64,000 nt of DNA from Haloferax litoreum (lineage in GTDB: Archaea > Halobacteriota > Halobacteria > Halobacteriales > Haloferacaceae): contig NZ_WKJO01000001.1 in the NCBI RefSeq assembly GCF_009674605.1, positions 1,922,001-1,986,000 of the forward strand, given 5' to 3'. The translations under genes were made by a program, and so were the position numbers. Below the pieces are notes generated by a model that was not told the origin of the DNA, did not search any database, and saw only the letters and a program-made list of their open reading frames with translations. How positions within the stretch are numbered: the first letter of the stretch is position 1; each line of letters begins with the position of its first letter. Below, piece after piece: positions 34,750-43,118 of the stretch.

Positions 34750-35907
34750 TTACTGTGTCATCGATTCCTGACTGGCGGCACAGTTGTTCGGGCCGAGTTC
34801 GAGTTGGAACGCCACGTAGTTGGGAGTTTCAATCTGCCCGAGGTTGGTCTGGATAATCTGTTCGTGGTTCGACGGGCGCGGCGGCACGTCGGCGGTGATG
34901 TACTCGACGAACTCGTCTTCGGGCATCGAGAGTGCGTCCATCTTCGACTGCAGGTCGCCGAGCGTCGCGGTGTACGAACCGTCGTCGGCAGGGTCGGCGC
35001 TGTCACTGTAGTGGGCGGGCGCGACGATAGTCTCGTCCGCCAACGTGAGGATGCGGTTCTGGAGCGAGTCGTAGAGGGTTGCGGCCATGTCGGACGCACC
35101 GTCATCACCGTCTTCGAGGTCCGGGCGGGCGACGCTCTCGGTGAAGAGGCCGTCACCGCTGAGGAGGACGGCGTCGTCGACGAGGAACGAGGTCATCCCG
35201 GAGGTGTGGCCGGGCGTGTGAACCACGTCGATGGTGCTGTCGCCGACCGAAATCACGTCTCCGTGGGCGACGGTTTCGTAGTCGACGTCGTAGTCGATGC
35301 CGCGGGCGACTGCGGGTTCGGGGACGACGACGTCCGCCTCTGTCCGAGTCGCGAACGCCCGAACACCGCTGATGTGGTCGGCGTGGACGTGCGTATCGAC
35401 AGCCGCGGTAATCTCCGCGCCGTACTCGCGGGCGACTTCGATGTAGTCGTCGACGAAGGCGAGGAGGGGGTCGACGACGACTGCCTCGTCACCGGAGACG
35501 ACCATGTAGGCGAGACAGCCACTCGACGGGCGACTGAACTGCAGAACCGTTGCACTCGCGTCCGTCTCCAGTTCCTGATGGACGTAGAGGTTCGCCCAGC
35601 CGTTCATCCCGTACTGGAGGTTCTTGGCGTCGATGCCGGCCTGCTGAAGCATCCGGACTGCCATCTGACTCGTCTGGCCAGAGGCACAGACTGCGACGAC
35701 TTCGCCGTCGGACGCACCGTTGAGGAGTTCCGTGGGGTCAACCGCCTGCAACTGTGTTACCGGGACGTTCAGCGCTTCGACGCCGTCGCCGTCGATGTGC
35801 CACTCGTCGAAGTCGTGGGGGCCGCGAACGTCGACGATTGTGACGTCCGTTCCGTTGTCGATGGTCTCCTTCAGTTCCGCGGGGTTGATGCTGGGGATAC
35901 CTGCCAT
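34750..35907 (-). CDS. rhodanese / metallo-beta-lactamase fusion, persulfide dioxygenase-like
   Basis: 385-aa two-domain protein. Residues 5-105 are a rhodanese with active-site Cys in VVAVCASGQTS. Residues 115-350 are a metallo-beta-lactamase hydrolase with THVHADHISG, HTPGHTSG, the bridging Asp in LLSGDGLF and the last His in APAHYSD. This layout resembles ETHE1/glyoxalase-II type persulfide dioxygenases, but with rhodanese in front rather than behind. Probable role: handling of persulfide or thiosulfate sulfur. A TATA-like ATTCTTATG lies on the minus strand near 35940-35948, upstream of the ATG at 35907. Confidence 0.88.
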   Translation of the reverse strand: MAGIPSINPAELKETIDNGTDVTIVDVRGPHDFDEWHIDGDGVEALNVPVTQLQAVDPTELLNGASDGEVVAVCASGQTSQMAVRMLQQAGIDAKNLQYGMNGWANLYVHQELETDASATVLQFSRPSSGCLAYMVVSGDEAVVVDPLLAFVDDYIEVAREYGAEITAAVDTHVHADHISGVRAFATRTEADVVVPEPAVARGIDYDVDYETVAHGDVISVGDSTIDVVHTPGHTSGMTSFLVDDAVLLSGDGLFTESVARPDLEDGDDGASDMAATLYDSLQNRILTLADETIVAPAHYSDSADPADDGSYTATLGDLQSKMDALSMPEDEFVEYITADVPPRPSNHEQIIQTNLGQIETPNYVAFQLELGPNNCAASQESMTQ

Positions 35908-36000
35908 GGTGTCTGGTGCGAGATGCGGGCCAGGTGCACATAAGAATTCCCATCATATTGTGGTGATAATGCAAGACAGCCAACGGGGTTGTTTTTCCGC

Positions 36001-36110
36001 GGGAACGTTCCCACATCGCTCGAGTGGGTGACAAATGAGGCACACCACCCAGTTACCTTTCAAACGTTCGAGGATAGGTGTTCACAAAATCCGAACTGAG
36101 CGATGTGGGA
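36001..36110. repeat. nested inverted repeats, possible structured RNA
   Basis: Arms TCCCACATCGCTC (36009-36021) and GAGCGATGTGGGA (36098-36110) are perfectly complementary over 13 bases. Inside lies TGGGTG (36025-36030) with CACCCA (36046-36051), and at the left edge the 12-base palindrome GGGAACGTTCCC (36001-36012). The stretch sits between the MBL gene promoter and the stop of the minus-strand membrane gene. It could be a 3' structure, an operator region or a small RNA. Confidence 0.45.
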
Positions 36111-36169
36111 TCCAGACGTGTCTTGCCCAGAGGGAGCACAGCAGTTCGTGTCGCTGTGGGCGAGTGTAG

Positions 36170-37219
36170 TCAGTTGGCCGGTGCCTCAGTCGCCGCCACA
36201 TCAGGGTCGACAGCGAACAGGTAGCCGTAGGGGACGAGGAGCAAACTTCCGCCCCATCCGACCACGATACCGAGCGTCCCGAATGCTGCACCGAGGACGC
36301 CGAGTGCCGCCACGTCGACAGCGAAGACGACACCGCAGAGGACGACGCTCCCGACGGCGAGTGGTCCCCACGCACGCCTCCGGAGACACAACCCCGCGAA
36401 CAGGCCGAATGCAGCGACCACACCGATGAATGGGACGAGTGCGTATCGCATCGCCACCGACCCGGTTCCCGAGAGCGTCGTCGCGACCCACATGACTGCG
36501 AGGGTTGCCGGAAGGACGGCGAGCGCACTCCGGGTATCTACCGGTCGAGGACCGTCGCGGGTTTGGAGCGCCGCCAAGAGTCCGACTCCGGAGACGACGT
36601 ACGCCCAGCCAATTGGGTTGAACAGGAACCCACCGACGGTGGCGAAGAAGTTCCCGGCGACTGCGCCCTCACTCTCCGGGCGGACGAGGTGGTACGTCCC
36701 GTCACGAACGTACAACCCGCTGACGACGAACGAATCCTGAGCGGCCGAGCCGTCGTCTATCGCCTTCCGCACCTCGGGGCTCGCGTCCGCGGCGGGGTCG
36801 GCAGTCGCCTCGGCGACGGTCCGCCAGTCAGTCGGCGAGAGAGTGATTTCCGCGCCGATTGGCTCGTCCGAGACGTCGAGAGAGAACCGATAGTACCGAC
36901 CCTCGTAGACCGCGAACCGAACGTCGTCGTGTACGTCGGAGAGGACGATGTGCGCCTCTGGCTCGACAGACCCGTCGAATCGACCGGTCTCGACGGCGGT
37001 CTGGAGTGGGTCTTCGAGTTCCGGTGTTCCTGCGACGTGGTCAGTCAGGTCGACGACGTCGGCATCGTTCGTCGCGACGAGTTCTGGCGGCGTCTCCGCC
37101 GTCACCTCGTCGGCGACGTAGGTCGTCTGGAGACCGGCGGCGAGGGAGAACGACTGCGTGAAAAAGACGCCGACGACGAGGAGTGAGACGACGGCGGCGA
37201 ACCGCGTTGGAGGGGCCAT
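36170..37219 (-). CDS. membrane protein of unknown function, 349 aa
   Basis: The N-terminus has one hydrophobic segment (AAVVSLLVVGVFFTQSFSLA), probably a signal anchor. A 170-residue extracytoplasmic part rich in Asp/Glu/Thr follows, with phrases such as HIVLSDVHDDVRFAVYEGRYY suggesting beta structure. Then come about six membrane segments from residue 190 to the end (WAYVVSGVGLLAAL, VAAFGLFAGLCL, GSVVLCGVVFAVDVAAL). No motif recognised. It is followed downstream by the nested inverted repeats at 36001-36110. The ATG at 37219 is preferred over one seven codons upstream. Confidence 0.72.
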   Translation of the reverse strand: MAPPTRFAAVVSLLVVGVFFTQSFSLAAGLQTTYVADEVTAETPPELVATNDADVVDLTDHVAGTPELEDPLQTAVETGRFDGSVEPEAHIVLSDVHDDVRFAVYEGRYYRFSLDVSDEPIGAEITLSPTDWRTVAEATADPAADASPEVRKAIDDGSAAQDSFVVSGLYVRDGTYHLVRPESEGAVAGNFFATVGGFLFNPIGWAYVVSGVGLLAALQTRDGPRPVDTRSALAVLPATLAVMWVATTLSGTGSVAMRYALVPFIGVVAAFGLFAGLCLRRRAWGPLAVGSVVLCGVVFAVDVAALGVLGAAFGTLGIVVGWGGSLLLVPYGYLFAVDPDVAATEAPAN

Positions 37220-37275
37220 AGGGCGGCGTTCAGTCTGCACCGAAAAATGTCGTTCGGTCGACCGGTGTGCGCGCG

Positions 37276-37893
37276 TCAGTCCGCGGTCACGAGGTTGGGA
37301 ACCAGAAAGTCGGCGACTGCGTCGGCGACTTTCTCCGTCTGTCCGACGAAGAAGTGGTCAGCAGCGAATTCGACCGTCGACTGGTGATACTCCTGTGCGC
37401 AGTCGACGACGGGTCGCCAGTCGGCGATGTCGTCGCGCGTGCCGTAGACGACCTGTACGGGGACGGGAATCTGGTCGAACACCTCGGTCACGTCGAGGTC
37501 TGCAGCGAGTCGCCCTGCGGGGCCGAGCGCAGAGACGGCTTCGATATCGGCACCATCGGCGGCGGCGAGCAGTGCCATCGCGCCACCGAAACTGAACCCA
37601 AAGAGCCCGACGCGGTCGTAGCGTTCGTTCGCCCACTCGACCGCTCTGCGGGTGTCGGCACGTTCACCGTATCCGTCGTCCCACTCGCCGTAATCGAACC
37701 GGAGACAGTCGATACCTCGGGCACGGACTGCGTCGCTCACTGCTTCGAGGCGAGCGTCGCCGCGATGACCGCCGTGTTGTGGATGTGGTGGACACGCGAC
37801 GACGACGGCGTCGGAACGGGTTCCATCGGTGGCGGCCGTGTCGAGCGTCGCCCGTACGTCTCGCCCGCCGGGAACGAGAATCGTCTCAGCCAT
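37276..37893 (-). CDS. alpha/beta hydrolase, dienelactone-hydrolase-like
   Basis: 205-aa hydrolase. The nucleophile elbow GFSFGGAMAL carries the catalytic Ser near residue 102. Asp is likely in VVYGTRDDIAD and His in AADHFFVG, completing the triad. N-terminal VACPPHPQHGGHRGDARL has the oxyanion-hole His-Gly motif of the KANL3/Tex30 type. Size matches small prokaryotic esterases/thioesterases. Its promoter is shared with the divergent pspA gene (see the promoter entry). Substrate unknown. Confidence 0.85.
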   Translation of the reverse strand: MAETILVPGGRDVRATLDTAATDGTRSDAVVVACPPHPQHGGHRGDARLEAVSDAVRARGIDCLRFDYGEWDDGYGERADTRRAVEWANERYDRVGLFGFSFGGAMALLAAADGADIEAVSALGPAGRLAADLDVTEVFDQIPVPVQVVYGTRDDIADWRPVVDCAQEYHQSTVEFAADHFFVGQTEKVADAVADFLVPNLVTAD

Positions 37894-37916
37894 ATCGACC
37901 TCTTACACTGGTGAGG

Positions 37917-37922
37917 TTTTAA
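37917..37922. promoter_or_regulatory. symmetric TATA box shared by two divergent genes
   Basis: TTTTAA reads as TTAAAA on the other strand. It is centred about 26 bases from the ATG at 37893 (minus, hydrolase) and 28 bases from the ATG at 37948 (plus, pspA). Both distances fit leaderless transcripts, so one element may fire in both directions. Confidence 0.45.
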
Positions 37923-37947
37923 GCCGAACGTCGCGTAGTTATTGGGT

Positions 37948-38769
37948 ATGGGAATTCTCTCTCGCACGTCGTACGTCATCCGGTCGAAGATAAACGCCCT
38001 CCTCAACCGTGCGGAGGACCCAACGGAGACGCTCGACTATTCCTACGAGAAGATGCGCGACGAACTCCAGCAGGTCAAGCAGGGTATCGCAGACCTCACG
38101 ACCCAAAAGAAGCGACTGGAGATTCAGAAGCGACGACTCGAAGAGAACGTCGAGAAGCACAACGACCAGGCGCGACAAGCAGTCCAGCAGGACCGTGAAG
38201 ACCTGGCGCGCAAGGCCTTAGAGAAGAAGCAGGCCAAGATGAACCAAATCGAGGAACTCGACGGACAGATTGCGCGCCTCCAAGAGACGCAAGACACCCT
38301 CGTCCAGAAGAAAGACGAACTCCAGAGCCGTATCGAGGAGTTCCGCACGAAGAAGGAGACGATGAAGGCGCGGTACGAGGCCGCAGAAGCGTCGAGTCGC
38401 GTCTCCGAGGCCATGTCCGGCGTCGGCGACGAGATGGCGGACGTGGGGCGCGCCCTCGAACGCGCCGAGGAGCGAACCGACGAGATGGAAGCGCGCTCGG
38501 CCGCCATGGACGAACTCATGGAGTCCGGCGCTCTCGACGACGTTCTCTCCGACAAGGACTCTATCGAGCGCGAACTCGAAGCGGGTCGGACGAACGCGGA
38601 AGTCGACGCCGAACTGGAGACGCTGAAAGCCGAGATGGGCAAGTCGTCCGAACCGGCAGAAGCGGAAGCGCCCGAGACGGAGGCGGACGTCGACGTGGAA
38701 GAAGAAGTCGTCGACGAGGAAGTCGAGGCCGAACTGGAAGAACTGAAGAACGAAGAAGAGTCGTCGTGA
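37948..38769 (+). CDS. pspA: PspA/IM30 (ESCRT-III-like) membrane-stress protein
   Basis: 273-aa, almost wholly helical protein that should form oligomeric coats on the membrane and protect it under stress. It opens GILSRTSYVIRSKINALLNR with a short amphipathic helix, then TLDYSYEKMRDELQQVKQG, the PspA family start. Long coiled-coil stretches cover about 40-190. The C-terminal 60 residues are Glu-rich (PEADVDVEEEVVDEEVEAE) and disordered. A membrane protein gene follows 91 bases downstream. Confidence 0.9.
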   Translation: MGILSRTSYVIRSKINALLNRAEDPTETLDYSYEKMRDELQQVKQGIADLTTQKKRLEIQKRRLEENVEKHNDQARQAVQQDREDLARKALEKKQAKMNQIEELDGQIARLQETQDTLVQKKDELQSRIEEFRTKKETMKARYEAAEASSRVSEAMSGVGDEMADVGRALERAEERTDEMEARSAAMDELMESGALDDVLSDKDSIERELEAGRTNAEVDAELETLKAEMGKSSEPAEAEAPETEADVDVEEEVVDEEVEAELEELKNEEESS

Positions 38770-38860
38770 AGACACCCTCCCGCACGCTCGGGAGTCGGTC
38801 GGTGCCACGCTGACACCGTTCGAGCGAGCGACACCACCGATTTTCGCGGACTACTACACC

Positions 38861-39910
38861 ATGTCGAACGAGGGCGGGTCGTCTGGCGAACCCAGCGATA
38901 GGATGCGGGAGCGAGGGTCGACGAGTCGTGCGAAACTCTCTGTCTACCTCCGTGCCGACCGCTGGGTCGTCGCCGCCGTTCCGCTTGCAGTCATCTTCGT
39001 CAGCATCGTCGTTCTCGGAACACTCGACTCGACGACCCTTCGGAGTGCCGTGGAAGCCTCCGACCCGATAGAGACGCTCGCACAGGGCCTCCTCACTGCT
39101 ATCGTCACCGGTGTCACACTCGTCGTCACCATCAACCAACTCGTCTTGTCTCAGGAACTCGGTCCACTGGGCGACCAGCGCGAACGGATGGAGGGGTCGA
39201 TGGCCTTCCGCGACGACGTCGCCGACCTACTCGACGCGCCTGTTGCGCCACCCGAACCCTCCGCGTTCATGCGCTCGCTGGCTGAGAGTATCGCTGCGCG
39301 GGCACGAGCAGTCGGTGAGTCTGTTCCCGACGACGACACCGACGACGTGACGACGCGCGTCCGCGAGTTCGCCTCCGAAGTCGCAGAAAACGCCGACGAG
39401 GTGGCTACTCGTCTCGATGGCCGACAGTTCGGGTCTTTCGAGGTGCTCTCGGCGGCGCTGGACCTCAACTACTCGTGGAAGATATATCAGGCGACGAGAC
39501 TTCGCGAGTCTCACGACGGCCTCTCGTCGGAGACGAAGGCGGCACTCGACGACCTGTGCGAGGCCCTCGAACTGTTCGGCCCCGCGCGCGAACACGTCAA
39601 AACGCTCTACTTCCGGTGGGAACTCGTCGACCTCTCGCGGGCGATGTTCTACACCGCAGTTCCTGCACTCGTCGCGAGTATCGGCGCGATTCTGTTCCTC
39701 GACACCCCCGGAAGCGCTCCCGGTACGACACTCGGCGTGTCGAACCTCTTGCTCGTCGTCGCCTCCGTCACCACCGTCTCACTCGCGCCCTTCGCAGTGC
39801 TCGCGGCGTACGTTCTCCGTATCGCCACGGTTGCCAAACGGACCCTCTCTATCGGTCCGTTCGTCCTGCGGTCAGAGACGAGAGCGGAGAACATCGACTG
39901 GGAGTCCTGA
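38861..39910 (+). CDS. haloarchaeal membrane protein, 349 aa, four membrane segments
   Basis: Two N-terminal hydrophobic helices (about residues 37-57 and 70-90, with LLTAIVTGVTLVVTINQLVL) are followed by a 160-residue soluble, Asp-rich helical domain. Two C-terminal helices (about 265-287 and 296-320, with LLVVASVTTVSLAPFAVLAA) precede a basic tail. The even number of helices places both termini on the same side. The soluble part is cytoplasmic by the positive-inside rule. It follows pspA and could be its membrane partner, but I know no family. Confidence 0.72.
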   Translation: MSNEGGSSGEPSDRMRERGSTSRAKLSVYLRADRWVVAAVPLAVIFVSIVVLGTLDSTTLRSAVEASDPIETLAQGLLTAIVTGVTLVVTINQLVLSQELGPLGDQRERMEGSMAFRDDVADLLDAPVAPPEPSAFMRSLAESIAARARAVGESVPDDDTDDVTTRVREFASEVAENADEVATRLDGRQFGSFEVLSAALDLNYSWKIYQATRLRESHDGLSSETKAALDDLCEALELFGPAREHVKTLYFRWELVDLSRAMFYTAVPALVASIGAILFLDTPGSAPGTTLGVSNLLLVVASVTTVSLAPFAVLAAYVLRIATVAKRTLSIGPFVLRSETRAENIDWES

Positions 39911-39936
39911 CACACCCCGTGTGTCGGGCCTCGAAC

Positions 39937-40974
39937 TCAGCGGAGGTGCGCGCCGGTCCCCGTTCGGTCGAGGTCGGCGAGGTCGATTGCGCCCTGCGGC
40001 ATCGGAACGCCCTCGTAGGGGTCGTCAGCGAGTAAGAGCGACCCGTCGAGGTCCACGTAATCGAGGAGCGGTGCGAGGTGGCACCCGGCGGCGATTGCGG
40101 CGTTCGTCTCTATCATGCACCCGAGCATGACTTCGAGGCCGTGCGCGCGGGCGGTATGAATCGCGCGCTTCGCCTCGACGAGACTCCCACACTTCATCAG
40201 TTTCAGGTTCGCGATATCAACCCGGTCGGCTATCTTGGGGATGTCGTCGGCCGTGACACAGGACTCGTCGGCGGCGATGGGAAGCGCCGCGTGGTCGTAG
40301 ACGAACTTGAGACCCTCGTAGTCCTCGGCGGGAACGGGTTGTTCGACGAACTCGACGCCGTAGTCTGCGAGGAATTCGCTCATCTCGACGGCCTCACGCG
40401 GCGTCCACGCCTCGTTCGCGTCGACGCGAATCGTCACGCCGGGCGCTTCGTCGCGGACGGCCTCGATGATAGCCTTGTCGCGGTCGGTGCCGACCTTCAC
40501 CTTGAGGATGTCGTACCCGGCCTCGTAGGCGTCTGCGGTCTTTTCGCGTATCGTCTCGATATCGTCGAGACCGATAGTGAACGAGGAGGCGGGTGCGTTC
40601 TCGGGGTCGAGACCCCAGAGTTTGTAGAGGGGGACGCCGAGTCGCTTCGCCGCGAGGTCGTGGAGCGCGATGCTCACGGCGGTTCGCGCCGCCGGGTTGC
40701 GGCGAATGCGCTGTTCCATCCGGCGTTCTATCTCGTCGATGGCGTGCGGTTTCCCGACGGTTTCGACGACTTCGAGGAGGTCCGGGAGAACCGCTTCGAC
40801 GGTATCCGCAGTCTCGCCGTAGTGAGACGACGGCGCGGCGGCACCGACGCCCGCCATCCCGCCCGAGTCTTCGATTCGGACGATGACGTTCTCGGCTTCC
40901 GTCTGCGTCCCGCGGGAGATACCGAATGGGTCGGCGAGCGACATCGAGATGCGTTCGAACTCCGTCGTGAGCAT
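39937..40974 (-). CDS. dgcA: enolase-superfamily epimerase, DgcA-like N-acetyl-D-glutamate racemase
   Basis: 345-aa member of the mandelate-racemase group of the enolase superfamily. Catalytic Lys pair in LKVKVG, metal ligands in RVDANEAW, EFVEQPVP and IAADESC, and the second catalytic Lys in KLMKCG. It is annotated in relatives as dipeptide epimerase. The immediate upstream gene is a DUF1611 protein whose stop abuts this ATG with no gap; that pair matches DgcN-DgcA, reported to convert D-glutamate via N-acetyl-D-glutamate to N-acetyl-L-glutamate in marine bacteria and haloarchaea. The substrate remains inferred from the pairing; L-Ala-D/L-Glu is the alternative. Confidence 0.85.
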   Translation of the reverse strand: MLTTEFERISMSLADPFGISRGTQTEAENVIVRIEDSGGMAGVGAAAPSSHYGETADTVEAVLPDLLEVVETVGKPHAIDEIERRMEQRIRRNPAARTAVSIALHDLAAKRLGVPLYKLWGLDPENAPASSFTIGLDDIETIREKTADAYEAGYDILKVKVGTDRDKAIIEAVRDEAPGVTIRVDANEAWTPREAVEMSEFLADYGVEFVEQPVPAEDYEGLKFVYDHAALPIAADESCVTADDIPKIADRVDIANLKLMKCGSLVEAKRAIHTARAHGLEVMLGCMIETNAAIAAGCHLAPLLDYVDLDGSLLLADDPYEGVPMPQGAIDLADLDRTGTGAHLR

Positions 40975-42000
40975 TCAGAACACCTCGTCGATGAGGTCCG
41001 TCGCGTCCTGTCGGACTGGGTCGACGGCGGGGACGCCGAGTTCGTCGGCGTACGCGTCGACTGCGGCGGCGGCCTCGTCGTCGTCGTCGACGTTCGACGT
41101 GTTGAGCGCACCGGCGACGATGTCCGCTTCGTGGACGGGCGCGGCGAGGTTCTCGTAGAGCGAGACGTACTCCGAGAGGTCGGGGAGGGCGAACGACTCG
41201 TAGCCGTGGATTGCATCGCGGGTGGACTCGTGACAGAGAATCAGTTTGTCCGCCATCGCGCCGTGGAGGATGCCGCAGGTGACCGCGGAGTAGGCGGGGT
41301 GAACGATGCTCCCTTGCCCTTCGACGAAGAGGACGTCGTACTCGTCGCCTTTCTCCAGAATCATCTCTTCGACGGACCCCGCGGTGAAGTCGCTCACGAC
41401 GCGGTCGACGGGGTTGCCCCACCCGGCAATCATGATGCCGGTCTGGCCAGTCGGGATGAATCCGGCGTCGATACCCTGTTCGCGCGCGGCCTCGACGAGT
41501 TCGAGCGTCGCGGTCATCTTCCCGACAGAGCAGTCCGTGCCGACGGTGAGGACGACTTCCGCGTCTACGTCTGCGGCCGTTCCGTTGGCGACGCCGATGT
41601 CGTCGTGCGGTTTGCGAACATCGTTGATTTCGCACCCGTGTTCGTCGGCGAGGGCGGCGAACTCCTCGTCGTCGTTGAGGAAGTAGTGGAGGCCGGCGAT
41701 GACGTCACACCCGCGTTCGAGGGCCGTGCGAACGTCTTCGCGCCACGTCTCGTCGAACCCGCCGCCGATGGGGGCGATGCCGACGAGGAGGGCGTCCGCC
41801 TCGGGCGCGTCGGCCATCGAGGAGACGATTGGCACGTCGGGGAGGTCACGACGGTGGTCCGCCGTCGAAGTGCCGGGTTTGTCGCGGTCGAGAACGGCCA
41901 CCACGTCGTAGTCGGCGTACTTGAGGACGCCCGTGGCGGTCTTCGCGCGGTCGGGGAACTTCTCGTGTGCGAGGACGACGACTCGTTGTGGGTCGCTCAT
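40975..42000 (-). CDS. dgcN: DUF1611 P-loop protein, DgcN-like D-glutamate N-acetyltransferase
   Basis: 341-aa protein with an N-terminal Rossmann-like half (RVVVLAHEKFPDRAKTATG, VVAVLDRDKPG) and a C-terminal P-loop half: Walker A GTDCSVGKMT, then FIPTGQTGIMIAGWG and VEGQGSIVHPAYS. This is the DUF1611 fold. Paired with a racemase it corresponds to DgcN, which N-acetylates D-glutamate in the reported pathway; the third step, N-acetyl-L-glutamate deacetylation, would use ArgJ, not encoded here. The stop abuts the racemase ATG, showing a tight operon. Role in taking up D-amino acids from peptidoglycan debris is inferred. Confidence 0.82.
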   Translation of the reverse strand: MSDPQRVVVLAHEKFPDRAKTATGVLKYADYDVVAVLDRDKPGTSTADHRRDLPDVPIVSSMADAPEADALLVGIAPIGGGFDETWREDVRTALERGCDVIAGLHYFLNDDEEFAALADEHGCEINDVRKPHDDIGVANGTAADVDAEVVLTVGTDCSVGKMTATLELVEAAREQGIDAGFIPTGQTGIMIAGWGNPVDRVVSDFTAGSVEEMILEKGDEYDVLFVEGQGSIVHPAYSAVTCGILHGAMADKLILCHESTRDAIHGYESFALPDLSEYVSLYENLAAPVHEADIVAGALNTSNVDDDDEAAAAVDAYADELGVPAVDPVRQDATDLIDEVF

Positions 42001-42138
42001 ACTGGGTGTGACTACGTGCCACCCTAAAAGGTCGGGCGATTCGGCAGCGTCTGTCAGTGAATCGTCACCGATGATTCGAGTCGTACGTGAGTCACCTTCG
42101 GGGGTGTGATGTAACGAGTTAGCGCGTGGACAGGCGAC

Positions 42139-43038
42139 TCAGATTCGGTACAGACGCGTCGTCCAGAACTCCCGCGAGGCTTCTTCGAGGGCCGTCTCCG
42201 GGTCGCCGCTGGCGTCGACCGTCGCGGTCAGCGACGCCCTGTCGCGGAACTCGCCGAGGATAGTTCGTTCGCCGAGGACGACGAGGTCAGACTCGTCTGT
42301 GAGGTGGTCGTCGAGCGCTTCGTGGCACGAGTCGAGGTGGTCGTCTATCTGCCCCTCGCGGATACGCTCGAAGCGTGCCTGCGAGAATCCACCCTTGGAG
42401 TGTGCCGACTTCACGTCGCTCTCGAAACCCGTCTCGTAGACGAGTTCGCCGTCGTCGTAGTGGCCGAGGGCGAACAGGTTGGAGCGGACGAGTGCGACGA
42501 CAGTCTCGGAGGTGGGGAAGAACCAGTCGGGTTCGAGGACGAACCCGTCACCCCACGCGTCGAACTGGTCGGAGAGGCGCGGCGGTGAGAGGGCGACGCT
42601 CACGAGTCCGGCGTCGTCGGTGAGAGCGAGACAGGGTGCGGCCCGACGGACGAGAGAGACCCGGTCGCCGAACGCCGATTCGACGGCGGCGGGGACGGAC
42701 TGTTCGTCGGCGACGACGGCGGTCAGCGCACCTTCTGGAGCAGTCGATACCGACCCTAAGCGGCGGACAACCTCACGGAGACGGTCGCCACCGAGGTCTT
42801 CGGTCCCGCGGAAGTCGAGTGAGTCGTCGTCGCCAGAGAGGCGTTCGACCCGGTCTTCGAGTTCGGTGATACGGTCTTCGAGGCGGTTGACCTCCGCCTC
42901 TGCGTCCTGTCGCGCCCGGACAGCGTCTTTCCGCCGGTCCGACTCGCCTTCGAGCCGCCCCGCTAACGCGTCGCGTTCGTCTTCCAACTCCGCGATGCGT
43001 TCTTTGAGTTCGGCCCGACCCAACAACTCGTCCAACAT
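42139..43038 (-). CDS. Vms1/Ankzf1-type peptidyl-tRNA hydrolase (VLRF1 domain)
   Basis: 299-aa protein. Residues 5-70 are a coiled coil (ELKERIAELEDERDALAGRL). The rest is a VLRF1/eRF1-like release-factor domain with the loop AHSKGGFSQARFERIREGQ, where the Gln would attack the peptidyl-tRNA link, and ends FWTTRLYRI. In eukaryotes Vms1/ANKZF1 frees nascent chains stalled on 60S ribosomes; archaeal homologues are much less studied and would do the same during ribosome rescue. It is the same strand as its neighbours but has 80 or more bases on each side. Confidence 0.85.
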   Translation of the reverse strand: MLDELLGRAELKERIAELEDERDALAGRLEGESDRRKDAVRARQDAEAEVNRLEDRITELEDRVERLSGDDDSLDFRGTEDLGGDRLREVVRRLGSVSTAPEGALTAVVADEQSVPAAVESAFGDRVSLVRRAAPCLALTDDAGLVSVALSPPRLSDQFDAWGDGFVLEPDWFFPTSETVVALVRSNLFALGHYDDGELVYETGFESDVKSAHSKGGFSQARFERIREGQIDDHLDSCHEALDDHLTDESDLVVLGERTILGEFRDRASLTATVDASGDPETALEEASREFWTTRLYRI

Positions 43039-43118
43039 ACGCGGAAGCGTGCGGGCCGACCACTTGAGAGTTCGGACGTTCGATGACTGTCCGTGCCACC
43101 GAACGACCGTTTACTCCC

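Noticed and set aside
40078-42027. 649-codon plus-strand frame opposite the dgcA-dgcN pair
   Set aside because: Antisense of two genes with intact catalytic motifs.
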